Shown piece by piece: positions 22,621 to 33,170 of a stretch of DNA of 64,000 nucleotides (positions are counted from its first letter, which is position 1; the number at the start of each line of letters is the position of its first letter). The stretch comes from Lingula anatina (Eukaryota; Brachiopoda; Lingulata; Lingulida; Lingulidae). The position numbers and the translations under genes are program-made. The stretch is from NCBI RefSeq assembly GCF_001039355.2, contig NW_019773781.1:165933-229932 (forward strand). The letters run 5' to 3'. The notes beneath the pieces are model-generated. The model ran no database searches. It was given only the letters and a program-made list of their open reading frames with translations, and was not told the origin of the DNA.

Positions 22621-23945
22621 ACTGATGCTCATAAGTTAAGCAACACTTGCTTATTTCTCAAATTTCTCAGCAACCAAGCTTTTTATGTAGCTAGATATTT
22701 CTCTTGTCTTTATTTTGACTTACTAGACCGTGACATTTGAGTACTATTTACTGTTGGACACTGTAGAATATGGAATGTGGATGCCATTTGCGAAAAACAC
22801 AGTTTGGCCATGGCACGTGGAGCTTCCAGTTTGGCTAGTTTCATGGGCACAATTTGTTATATTGCACCAACCAATGGTTAAAGGAGTACTCAAAGAGGTA
22901 ATTAGATGGCAATTAATAGGAAGCCATCGTGCTGCCAGGATGCCAAAGAGACAGACTGCAACCGCGTACTGCAATTATCTCCTGTAGATGGCGCCACAAG
23001 CCTTCAGCACGGGTTACAATTCTGTTTTGTGGGATATTGTCCTATTCATCCTAAAGAGCGTGGCGGAATTGGTCCAGATCATTTGGGGATTGGTCCTCCT
23101 ATGCAATTCACATTCCAATTAATGCCACAGGTGGTCAGTAGGATTAATATTATGACTCAAAGACGGTTGTCCCATCCTCAGAGAACCGTGTTTCTGCAAC
23201 AAATCGCTTGCCAGATGAGAACTATGATCAAGTGCGTTGTCACAATGAAGACTAGCATCCCTGAAGTCACTTCTTGCAAATGAAGTGAGCTGTCTGTTGA
23301 GAATGTAACATTAAAATATACCCCAGTTACGTTTTGTTCCAAAAGGAACAACATACTAATACCATGGGCTTAGAAATGTTCTCCAAATGCGGACTGATCT
23401 AACACCTCAGGCAATATTATCCTGCACACACCCTTCCAAGAGGCATTTTCAACATGTCTACTGACCCTCATTTGACTATCGATGGAATACGAGAAATAAA
23501 TTGATTTTGCGTCAAAACAGACTTCATTCCAGTGATGGATGTCCAGGTTCAGATGCCTGTGGGATCACTGAACGTTGCATTCTCAGCTGATATCTCACTC
23601 CATCTTCAAGAACTGACTTTGGGGTTGACTAAAAGGCTTCATCAAGACAGCACACTTGCTCACACCTCTCGCCTGGCGAGTGAATTGTTGTAGAAACACA
23701 ATGCTCTAAGGAGGGAACCACCAACTTTGATTGATGATATTAACCTTACTAATCGACTGCGACATAAATTGGAGTGTGCAATGCAGATGAGAACATATCC
23801 CATAAAAACGCGGAACAACTCCCCCAAGCTGTTTAAGAAGAATGGGACAATATCCTACAAAACAGAATTGTTACCCGTGCTGAAGGCTTGTCGCGCCATC
23901 TACAGGAGATAATTGTAGCACGCGGTAGTCGCACACGCTTTTAGG
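22621..23945. mobile_element. Two diverging Tc1-like transposase remnants
   Basis: The minus strand from about 23,290 to 22,890 reads, with stops, DNALDHSSHLASDLLQK then NINPTDHLWHELEC, matching the Tc1 catalytic blocks DNARPHVA and SPDLNPIEHLWDEL. The plus strand from about 23,645 to 23,940 reads a related copy: QDSTLAHTSRLASELL, then HKLECAMQMRT, then EWDNILQNRIVTRAEG and EIIVARGS. Two C-terminal halves therefore point outward in inverted orientation. Both are interrupted and non-functional. Confidence 0.65.
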
Positions 23946-24428
23946 CTTCGTTCACATGGAAAGTTTATTTTCTAAAAATCTATTTTCTATTCGCGGTATC
24001 TTATGATCACAGTCTGTGCCCTGAATATCCCGCGACGTAATTACTGGCAGCGCGAGCCAGTTACTTATACAAAGCTGTAATTAATTCTCGGCTGTGCTCG
24101 CATTCTATAAAATCTTATCCTCCGTTGCCGCATCGCTTGCCATCGGGTCATGGCGGTTGCACTCGTATCTGTCGTGTGTATAGCTTCTTCATCTTCTTCG
24201 TCTTGTCCTTGCACAAAATCGACAAACACATTTTTCAAAGCGACCGCGAACGCCATTAACTATCTAACTTCCTACTGCGCATGCGTCAAGGTATCAGACT
24301 CTCCTCCGAGCACAGCCGAGAATTACAGTTTTGGAAGTAACTGGCTCGCGCTGCCAGTAATTACGCCGCGGGATATTCAGGGCACAGACCGTGATCACAA
24401 GATATACCGCGAATAGAAAATAGCCTAA
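23944..24428. mobile_element. MITE 1 of an adjacent pair
   Basis: Inverted arms: AGGCTTCGTTCACATGGAAA ... TATTCGCGGTATCTTATGATCAC at the left and GTGATCACAAGATATACCGCGAATAG at the right. An internal minus-strand frame (24,256-24,065, MAFAVALKNVFVDFVQGQDE...) looks like the acidic N-terminus of a transposase but has no partner. The right tip is shortened compared with its neighbour. Confidence 0.65.
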
Positions 24429-24653
24429 GGCTTCGTTCACATGGAAAGTCTATTTTCTAAAAATCTATTTTCTATTCGCGGTATCTTGTGATCACTCCGA
24501 GCACAGCCGAGAATTAATTACAGCTTTGGAAGTAACTGGCTCGCGCTGCAGTAATAACGCCGCGAGGTATTCAGAGCACAGACCGTGATCATAAGATACC
24601 GCGAATAGAAAATAGATTTTTAGGAAATAGACTTTCCATGTGAACGAAGCCTA
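24428..24653. mobile_element. MITE 2 of an adjacent pair, with complete ends
   Basis: The terminal inverted repeats are long: GGCTTCGTTCACATGGAAAG ... ATTCGCGGTATCTTGTGATC at the left and GATCATAAGATACCGCGAAT ... CTTTCCATGTGAACGAAGCC at the right. It is an internally deleted relative of the element that ends where this one begins. Confidence 0.7.
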
Positions 24654-24659
24654 AGGCAC

Positions 24660-25365
24660 GTGATCTTTAACGAGCACACCTTAATGCTAATTGTGTGTAG
24701 ATTTGGTTACATTTGATGGCCTCCTTTCAATTTAATAGACATTTCTTTACATCCATAGAAATTACAGAGGGGGTACCTGTTATAAATTTTACTTAATGGT
24801 ATAAAATTTGTATATTTTAACCACTAGGGCCTATTTTGTATTTTTTGAACCATTAATCATGTTAGACACGGTATCTGGAATAAAAAGCACTATTTCTAAC
24901 AATTTACAGTGTGAGGTGATCATTTGTAAATAAAAGTACATGGAAATGGGAGTGGGACAACCTTTTTAACCAATGTTGTAGTTTATACTATCTTACTATC
25001 CGCCTTGTGCTTGCTTTGTGCAGCAAATCTTTCGGTAGATGTAAATGGAAATTAACACTGGGCCCCCCATACCCTAGATCGATCTAACAAGATCGATCCA
25101 TATCCAAGGGGTTTCTCGCTAAATTGCAGTCAACTTAAGCGGCTTAGATGTCTGGTATGCCTTCTGAAGCTGCTAAACGATAGAAGCTTCACTAGGCGTG
25201 ACAGTGATCTAAGCCGCTTAAGTTGATTGCAATTTAGCGAGAATCCCAGTAAGTACTATTCCCAGTTAGAGTCACAGTTAGTACTATAGGGTCTGGGAAT
25301 AGTTCCTTAGTCTAAATAATACGTCACAGTTCAATTGTCAGAAATAATCATGAATAGAAGTAAAG
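24660..25365. other. Spacer with a long hairpin
   Basis: Only a near-perfect inverted repeat is recognisable: arms 25,113-25,149 and 25,207-25,243, 37 bp each with one mismatch, and a 57-nt loop. GATCGATCTA-type motifs lie just left of it. Confidence 0.6.
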
Positions 25366-25369
25366 ACCT

Positions 25370-25553
25370 AAAGAAAATCCATAAACAATATTTATCACAC
25401 ATACCTTTTTTCCTTTGACCAGCTTACAGACTCCTGTAAATGTACTAGCTAATATGTATCGTGTAAACCGGTTTTGTATGAACAGCTTGTTTATTTGTGC
25501 CGTAGCACGTTATATACCTATTTTGTTCGAGGACAGAAAGTGTGACCCACTAG

Positions 25554-25605
<52 letters not shown>

Positions 25606-25810
25606 AATGCACTTTCTGCATTCGCTGTATAACAATGCGCAATATTACCGACAGGCACATGGCCTGAATGCTACAAAACGTCCATAAAAAAGGATGTAAC
25701 CCTAGTGGTGATGGAAGAATTACCTTTGCTGTTAATACGTCTACAGTTATTGAACTGTGGAATAAAAGGAAATGTCTTTTAAAATTCTGGGGATGACGTA
25801 TAGAGCTAGG
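25370..25810. repeat. Dispersed repeat, inverted partner at 59.09-59.53 kb
   Basis: Shared in reverse complement with 59,093-59,530. Landmarks are ATTTTGTTCGAGGACAG versus CTGTCCTCGAACAAAAT, GACCAGCTTACAGACTCCTG versus CAGGAGTCTGTAAGCTGGTC, and AGGTGATTAACTG versus CAGTTAATCACCT at the edge. The partner here carries a (TA)n expansion at 25,556-25,602. Non-coding. Confidence 0.65.
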
Positions 25811-25934
25811 TGATTAACTGTAGGTATATACTTTTTTGCTATTTTAAAAACGTAGTTTTTTTTTTACCTTTTTCGATTTTTGTCTTATCATTCTCCAATT
25901 TTCCCCTTTCTGTTGGTATTCCTATCATTTATTC

Positions 25935-25939
<5 letters not shown>

Positions 25940-26005
<66 letters not shown>
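25940..26005. repeat. (TA)n microsatellite, paralogous empty site of the mariner
   Basis: Flanks (CTCCAATTTTCCCCTTT..., left; AAAATCCTGCC..., right) match the flanks of the (TA)n tract that received the transposon at 14,545-16,204. Confidence 0.75.
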
Positions 26006-26007
<2 letters not shown>

Positions 26008-26040
26008 AATTGAAAATCCTGCCTTTTTTAAATGGGTCTG

Positions 26041-27826
26041 TTAATAGTCTTATGGGTAAGAACAAACGCGTAGCGCACCCACCCTCAACGTCTTTGAAAG
26101 ACCTAGCTGACAGCATGGGATCTTTCTACATCGCAAAAATCAGTAAATATATATGGCGAACTTGAATCATTAGAACAGACAGTTGCAACACCATTACATC
26201 CCCCGATCTCTTATCTTCTCCCGAAGCCTTCACTCTTACTTACTGCCTTTGAGGAAGCAACGGAAGACGAGGTGACAAAAATCATTTCTAGATCTAAGAA
26301 GACAGCATGCCTCCTTGNNNNNNNNNNNNNGTACTAAAAGGGGTAGTCAGATGGCAAATAATAGGAAGCCATTGTGCTGCCAGGATGCCAAAGAGACGGA
26401 TTGCAACCGCGTACTGCAATTATCTCCTGTAGATGGCGCGACAAGCCTTCAGCACGGGTTACAATTCTGTTTTGTGGGATATTGTCCTATTCATCCTAAA
26501 GAGCGTGGCGGAATTGGTCCAGATCATTTGGGGATTGGTCCTCCTATGCAATGCACATTCCAATTAGTGCCACAGGTGCTCAGTAGGATTAATATTATGA
26601 CTCAAAGACGGTTGTCCCATCCTCAGAGAACCGTGTTTCTGCAACAAATCGCTTGTCAGATGAGAGCTATGAGCAAGTGCGTTGTCACAATGAAGGCAGT
26701 AGCATCCCTGAAGTAACTTCTTGCAAATGAAGTGAGCTGTCTGTTGAGAATGTTACATTAAAATATACCCCAGTTACGTTTTGTTCCAAAAGGAACAATG
26801 TACTAATATCATGGGCTTGGAATGTTCTCCAAATGCGGACTGATCTAACACCTCAGGCAATATTATCCTGCACACACCCTTCCAAGAGGCATTTTTCAAC
26901 ATGTCTGTGGACCCTCATTTGACTATCGATGGAATACGAGAAATAAATTGATTTTGCATCAAAACAGACTTCATTCCAGTGATGGATGTCCAGGTTCAGA
27001 TGCCTGTGGGATCACTGAACGTTGCATTCTCAGGTGATATCTCACTCCATCTTCNAAACATTGGTTCCTTACGAAAACATTTAACCGACTCTACTACAGC
27101 AACAGTTATACATGCCCTGGTTACATCAAGACTTGATTTCTGCAACTCCCTTCTTTATGGATCTTCAGAGGAACAAATCAAACGGCTACAGCGTGTGCAG
27201 AATATATCTGCTCGCCTACTGACCCGCACTCCAAAAGACAACCACATTACTCCTGTTTTAATGATGTTGCACTGGCTCCCTGTCCGAGCATGCATTTTAT
27301 TCAAACTTTTAACATTTGCACATGCAGCATTTTATAAACTTGCACCTTCTTATTTAAATGAGCTTGTTTTACACTACGTGCCATCAAGAAATCTCAGATC
27401 AGGTGATCACCTTCTTCTTAAGGCTTATAAGGCAAGATTAGTATCATACGGTGATAAAGCTTTTAAATCTGAAGCACCAAAAGAATGGAATATTTTACCC
27501 ATCAGTCTTAGACAAATTGTGGACCCTGGACATTTTAAAAAGGAACTAAAAACCCACCTTTTGAAACAATATTATCTTTAAATTCTTGAAAAAACACTTC
27601 TTAAGAAAATCTGTTCTTAGTTATAGTTTTAATTTTCCCCTTTTTTATCCATTTTATATATCCTAATATTTCATCTTTAATATTTTTCTATAATCATTTT
27701 CCTTCTTTTTTTCATCTTATAACCATAAGCAATATTTTTCTTTTAATTTGAATTTAATAATTTTTGTAAAGTCTACTGAACACATGTTGGATTTTAGACT
27801 ATAAATAAATATTATTATTATTATTT
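26041..27826 (+). mobile_element. CR1/L2-type LINE fragment, interrupted by Tc1-like sequence
   Basis: The part 26,041-26,317 reads GKNKRVAHPPSTSLKDLADS, MGSFYIAKI, then EDEVTKIISRSKKTACLL, the linker just before the reverse transcriptase core. The core is missing. 27,056-27,581 encodes the C-terminal end (VIHALVTSRLDFCNSLLYGS, IKRLQRVQN, PVLMMLHWLPV, HLLKQYYL-stop), followed by a 3' tail ending in (ATT)n at about 27,804-27,826. Between them lies sequence nearly identical to 22,870-23,605, bordered by N bases on both sides (26,318-26,330 and 27,055), so the join may be an assembly artefact. Confidence 0.7.
26331..27054 (-). mobile_element. Tc1-like remnant, second copy
   Basis: Closely matches 22,870-23,605, including the minus-strand C-terminal transposase half (NINPTEHLWH-like block near 26,550-26,600). 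It sits inside the split LINE and is bounded by N bases. Confidence 0.65.
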
Positions 27827-27839
27827 TATATATTTGCAG

Positions 27840-28087
27840 GATCGGACAACAGCTCTACCATCGCACGCTGCAGCTACTGTAGGCCAGTATCTGCCACTGT
27901 GGTGACCTCATGGTCATTGACCTCATGCAGGGTGTTGACCCCTGTGACGTCATCAGCTCCTTCCGGGAGTGCGTCCAGGAGTACACATTGGGTGCGAGGA
28001 CGTGGTGTCTTATATGCTCGTTCAGGGGCCGAGGCCATGGTGCAGGTGTACTCCCAGATGGGTCTGTGTAGGGGCGTGACCATCTGA
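27840..28087 (+). pseudogene. Orphan duplicate of the EF-hand gene's last exon
   Basis: Copy of 16,297-16,541 with an acceptor (TATATATTTGCAG). Relative to the parent it has a 5-bp insertion near 27,875 (TGCAGCTACTGTAGGCCAG), a 1-bp deletion in ACATTGGGTGC and a 1-bp deletion in TCTTATATGC. The net change is +3, so the frame shifts in the middle and is restored before ARSGAEAMVQVYSQMGLCRG and the conserved stop. The whole exon stays open when entered in phase 1, but the central cysteines are lost. None of the five upstream exons exists nearby, so no complete gene can be made here. Confidence 0.8.
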
Positions 28088-28561
28088 CCTTGACATTGAC
28101 ATTTCACACAATCTTGACCTCTGATATATAAGTACAAAAAGTTATATGGTGCTTTATATATAATAGGATGTTACTTCATAGCTGTTGTGGTTTTTAAATT
28201 GTAGAAATAGTGACATGACAAATTATGTTGACTGGATGTGATTCTGATTTGGTAAATTTTTCATGAAATAATATCTTTAAATGCATTTAGCAGCCGTTTA
28301 TAGCTGGTTTTAATTTTGAAAATAGACGAATAAAAAAGTTTGAAAATATTATTTTCTTTTTTTTATTATATCATTAACTTTTCAAATAGATGCAGTTTCT
28401 GGCCATGGAAAACATGAAATACTGATCATCGCCCTATTAAATTATTGGTTTTGTACTATAATGATAATAATAATAACAATAAATATTTTAACCATTATTG
28501 AGCAATTCTTCCAAAGTAAAAGGCAATCACGTTCACACAGTGTGGTTTAAAATGCCATATC

Positions 28562-28567
28562 TTTATT
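28562..28567 (-). terminator. Poly(A) signal of nucleotidyltransferase copy B
   Basis: Minus-strand AATAAA in CATATCTTTATTTTTACCATGG, conserved with copy A. Confidence 0.6.
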
Positions 28568-28974
28568 TTTACCATGGCAGCCACTGAAGTTGGGCTCAAG
28601 TTTTACAGTCTTCAAGTTAAATTTTTACAGAAAATAAATAAATGCTCGTATCTATAAAATAATATTGCAACATCCACCAGCCAACCCAATCGCTCTTCTT
28701 AGCTGTCCATTATCCAAGCTATTTTCAGCTCCGCGGGAAGCTGTACAGTCAAGCAGACATTCTTGAGAATTCTGCATGTCAATAGAGGGCGACACCATTT
28801 ACCGGGAACTCAGCTGCAGGCGCCACCTATATGTGTCTCTAAGTACTATTCTGAAGTACTGTGATGTATAAAGAGACATAAGCTACAACTATGAGACCCT
28901 CAAAGACCCAATCTATGAGTGCTTTCAAATTATTTTTTTTATCTACTACACTACACGTGGATCTACAATCTGCA

Positions 28975-31900
28975 TCATCCTAAAAATTCAGTCTCAGCTT
29001 TTTTCTTGAAATGCTCATGACAGATGACGTAGGATTGGAGTCCACCGACATCAAAACGCCCAGAAATCTCCGTGGCATATACTGGAGCTCTGGAAAAGAA
29101 ACCAAAAAAATCTGTAAATGGGGCTCAAGAAAACTGGGGAAAGCCCTGTCTGGAATAGAAGACCAGCTGTAAGGCCCCATTCAGAATAGGGGACTAACTA
29201 GTCTGAGGGTCAATATGGCCGACCCACTTAAATACTTCCCCATGGGATGTCTATTCAGTCTCTATTAGCAGATAAGACAGTAAGCTTTGTTAGTGGGTCA
29301 CCGTATTTGACCCTTGGACTAGTTAGTCCCCTGTTCTCAATGGCCCCTAAGAGTGGAGCTATTTTAGGAGCCAGTCAGGTGCTGACATCTGGTGGTGCTC
29401 CATTTTCTTGAAATATCTGCACGCAAATGCTGCTGATTCACAAAATTGACCGTACAGATACATTTAAGCTACAAATGTTAAATTTTGAAATCCACTCACT
29501 TCCTTTTTATTGTCTTTTAAATATAATGAAGCCAATGTCCTAGTTGCTGATTCAATTCCCTAGTAGAAATTGTACATGACTATGCATATAAGACACAAAA
29601 ACATCATAAGACACAAAAACACCATATTTTACCTTTGGTATAAATAAGCAATAAAGTTTCCAGTTGCATCTCTGGCCTTCAATGGCAAATCCTAGAGTGA
29701 AAGAAATACAATATTTAATAAATAACTTTCAGTTTTGACATACTTTTCTTAGACTAGTCTTTTAAAATCTTCTAAATATTGCTAAGTATGATTTATACTA
29801 AATTAGACAATGGGTTTTCTTTAAAATAAATTGAAATTTATTTCATGTTTTTTTTTTCTTAATTTATAGATCTATGCTGTTTTAATAATGCTAGCATATA
29901 TACATTTTTGTTAGGAAAACTGACAACACCCATAAAACAGAAACTAAAATCAGGAAAAATCTTTATGCTATCGAACAAGAAAACTCTTCATTCACATAAC
30001 TGAAATAAACTGAGTCTAAAGAAATCACACTGATTCTGTTTTCCACACAGATATTTTCCTCAGGTCACCATACTCACCTTCTTCTCCTCTAAGAACTGAG
30101 ACAGCAGTGGAAGACACTTGGATGACAAGAAATAAAAACATGGGCACTAAAAATAATGGATAGAAACTGGTAAATTAAACAAGAAAAAAGCCAATTATGT
30201 ATGCTTTTAATTATCTTTATTAGACAACATTTACTCCAATAAAAAAAATAATGAAATAATAATAATAATAATTATAATTTCCAGTGTCATTAAGTACACA
30301 ATTAGATGAAGGCATCACATATATTGGACATTGCAAAATCATACACATGTATATATTCATAATTCTTCAAAGCAAAACAAAATTAATACACAACAATTCT
30401 ATTAATTCCATCAATTACCACAGACATACCAGTTTTCTCAATCAATGAACTGGAGAGTTAACGTTACCAAAGTGACAGAAAACCAACTGTGTTCCAATTT
30501 ATCATATGTGGCAGTGTTTAATATGATTTACTGATAAAAAGTAAAAGGTCAATTTTTGAGTTAAATCAGGATGCACTACCTCTTTCCTAGATGAAGTCTC
30601 CTCGGGTTGAGGTTTTTCAAGGAATCCAACCACCTTTTTCTCTTCATTCAGTTCAAGAATCCCGTACTTGTGAACTTCTGTAATATAAGTGGATCAAAGA
30701 ACAGCAATTTAAATGTCATTGAATTTAACATTGTGATTATCAAATCAGGTGCGAATTGAGGCCATCTTCTGGGTCTTTCTCAGATTTTCATGTACACATT
30801 GACGAGCATCCATTTTTTTTGTGGGAAGACGGTCAAAAATGGGAGATGGATCAACAAGGATAATTTGGAAGACTGTCAGAAAATATCTCTGGATCCGCCC
30901 CTGCAAATGGCAGATATTGTTTACAGGAATGGCTGATAAAATGTTCCATTAAATTATTCTGAAATTAGGAGGAAACGGAAAGTAGTCATATAAATTAACA
31001 AATGCTAATATTTAAGTTTTATGTCTTGTCCTTGTATAAATATATTGTATACAGGCACATGTACAAGTAGTGGTTAATTCTGGAATATAAATTATATCAT
31101 TATTATTATCAGAACATAATCTCTCCCTGTTCTGCTTGTATCTTTTTGATTTATTATTTATTTTAATTTTGTTTATTTCAATTACACACCTAATTATTTT
31201 CCCTTACTTACCTTCATCTGTGCATGTCACATAGACCAGCATACTGGCATCTGGGTCTTTGGTTTTAAATGACTCAAATTTCTGGACTAGCTGACTCAAG
31301 TCAAAGTCATCAAAAAACATAGTGTCACTGTAAAAATAAACATTACATTTATTTAATTAAAACTGATACTGGTTGAAATAAAATGTATAAAATAAATACC
31401 AAATTGACTGCTCAATGTTACTAGACAGTCTATCTGTTACAGTTACTGTAGCCAAAAAAATAAAAAAATAAAATAAAATAAATAAATAAAATAAAAAATG
31501 TGTAAAGCTTTGAAATTAAATGATAACAATTTTCTATTTAACACAAAAATTATCCAGGCTATATTTCAAACACTATATGCTGCTTGCAACCCCCCTGCAT
31601 GTACTTCTTGCCAAATGATAAGACACTAGTAGACTTTATACTTTATACTAACACTGGACAGCGTCCTCTCTGTGTCCCATGGCACAGCTCTGTTTGAGAG
31701 TAAAAAAAAGGAAAATACATGCCGGCAACTGGCCGATCACTTAGCATTCATTTTGCAACCAAACTGATGCCTGTGCCTCCTTTCTATAACCACAGCCAGT
31801 TTCATGCTTGCATCAAGGACACAGAAAGGATGTTGTCTAGAGTAAAGGGGGTTTAATACTAAAGGACAAACTGGACACACCACTTACCCTGCTATGACTA

Positions 31901-33170
31901 GTAGATCATCTTGGACATTATATTGTCGGACACACAGTTCTAAACATCCCACTGCTCCTGTCCTGCCCTTGTGATACCAAGAGAGAAAATAACATCATCT
32001 TTCAATATATACCTATTTGATAGTTGTCTTTCGACTTTCTATATTTTGTTTTATTTTTTTGGCAGTTGAAAAAGGTAAGTCTGAAAATGGAATAAACACA
32101 TTTCCAAAATAAAATTTAAACAAAAAAAGTATGAGAAGATATCACAAAAATGACATGTGTGTAAGTGTTCATGTGTGTGTGTGTGTGTTAGCATGCATGT
32201 GTGTGTGTGTTTGTACACAACATGCATGCACATGCTCTGCATGACTTACCTCATTCGACGTGCTCCCATCACACACCAGCTGCACGCAGTTCCAGTCCTT
32301 GGCCCACGTCACAAACTTCTCATGGTTGGCACCATTGGTCTGAAGAGACAGTTGTACTTTTATTGTAAAACATCATTATTATGTACAGTTAATTTTTAAC
32401 AATTCACTTGTTGCTGCTTTTAAGGCTGATGATCACATCTCAAACAAGTGTGATAAAATTATAAACAATATTTTTTCATTGTATAACAATTAAAGTATGC
32501 ACATGTCTACTTCATTTACTTTTATGATCAAAAATGTATATTTTAAATTGCCATTTGTCAGCTAGATGTCTTATTCTGGGGGTCTGGGGGTTCAGGGCAA
32601 CTGTCTCTTTGTCCTTTTCATGTCTTGATCAAAATATAAATGATGTGCTGTGTCATTTTTTAAGTTTGTTCAACTCAGGCTCACATTAAATTCTCAAAAA
32701 AGAAACCTCCTTTGAAATCTCTGGTACAATCCTGTATAACATGTACTAGTACGTGTACCACAATTAGGAAATGACCCCCCCATTACCCCTGGTAAAAACC
32801 CACATGAACTCATAAGTTAACCAAACATGTACTGAGTATCAGGGGCAGAGTCTTCCAGAAGAATTTTTCCAGTTAATATTGACAGGCATCTATTTTTTTT
32901 TCTTTTGGAGGACAGTCAAAAATGGAGACTCTGTACTACAGTTAGCAAAGACCATAGTTCCACCAACTCCATACTCACCACAACATAAACACCATCCAAG
33001 CTGGGCAGTGTGGTCAGCACCTTTGTCCAGTGTGATATCAGTGGACAGTGGCCGATGGGCAGCAGTGGTTTGGGCACCCCTATCAGATGACTGTACTGCC
33101 CTGAGGTGTCAGCTTTCAGATCTCTCTCTAGTCTTGTCCCATACCCTGCGGCCAGGATCACTGCCTTCAT
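28975..33170 (-). CDS. Sugar-phosphate nucleotidyltransferase, copy B (272 aa, 8 exons)
   Basis: Exons (minus strand): 33,170-32,979; 32,339-32,250; 31,967-31,888; 31,327-31,212; 30,677-30,580; 30,146-30,078; 29,691-29,633; 29,089-28,975. The total is 819 nt, with the same exon lengths and phases as copy A except the last. All active-site motifs are kept: LAAGYGTRL, PKPLLPIG, AGDT, FLEKP and RFDVGG. A single extra T just before the ancestral stop moves it two codons on, giving EFLG at the C-terminus. The start chosen is the Met that matches copy A; an in-frame ATG 12 codons upstream would add a hydrophobic stretch (MIYLFMYSFISE) absent from copy A, which I consider leader sequence. It lies head to head with ANKAR, about 0.8 kb from that gene's 5'UTR exon donor. 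Confidence 0.88.
29172..29349. mobile_element. MITE in intron 7 of copy B
   Basis: Terminal inverted repeats: GGCCCCATTCAGAATAGGGG ... GACTAACTAGTCTGAGGGTCAA at the left and TTGACCCTTGGACTAGTTAG ... CTCAATGGCCCC at the right. Absent from the same intron of copy A. Same family as 11,555-11,812. Confidence 0.7.
30746..30903. mobile_element. Non-autonomous element with CAGGGGCGGAT-type ends and 5-bp target duplication
   Basis: Ends CAGGTGCGAATTGAGGCC (left, slightly decayed) and GGATCCGCCCCTG (right), flanked by CAAAT on both sides. It is related in inverse orientation to 36,504-36,671. It lies in intron 4 of copy B and is missing from copy A. End sequence and 5-bp duplication fit a hAT-like family. 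Confidence 0.7.
31640..31857. mobile_element. MITE in intron 3 of copy B (ancestral to the duplication)
   Basis: Orthologous in position to 19,878-20,100; ends near TACTAACACTGGACAGCGTCC and AGAGTAAAGGGGGTTTAA. Confidence 0.65.
32840..32940. mobile_element. Relic related to the CAGGGGCGGAT element, intron 1 of copy B
   Basis: TATCAGGGGCAGAGTCTTCC begins the insert, and AGTCAAAAATGGAGA matches the interior of the 30,746 element (GGTCAAAAATGGGAGA). The insert is absent from intron 1 of copy A. Confidence 0.45.

Noticed and set aside
25556-26013. Open frames of alternating Tyr-Ile
   Set aside because: Translations of (TA)n microsatellites.
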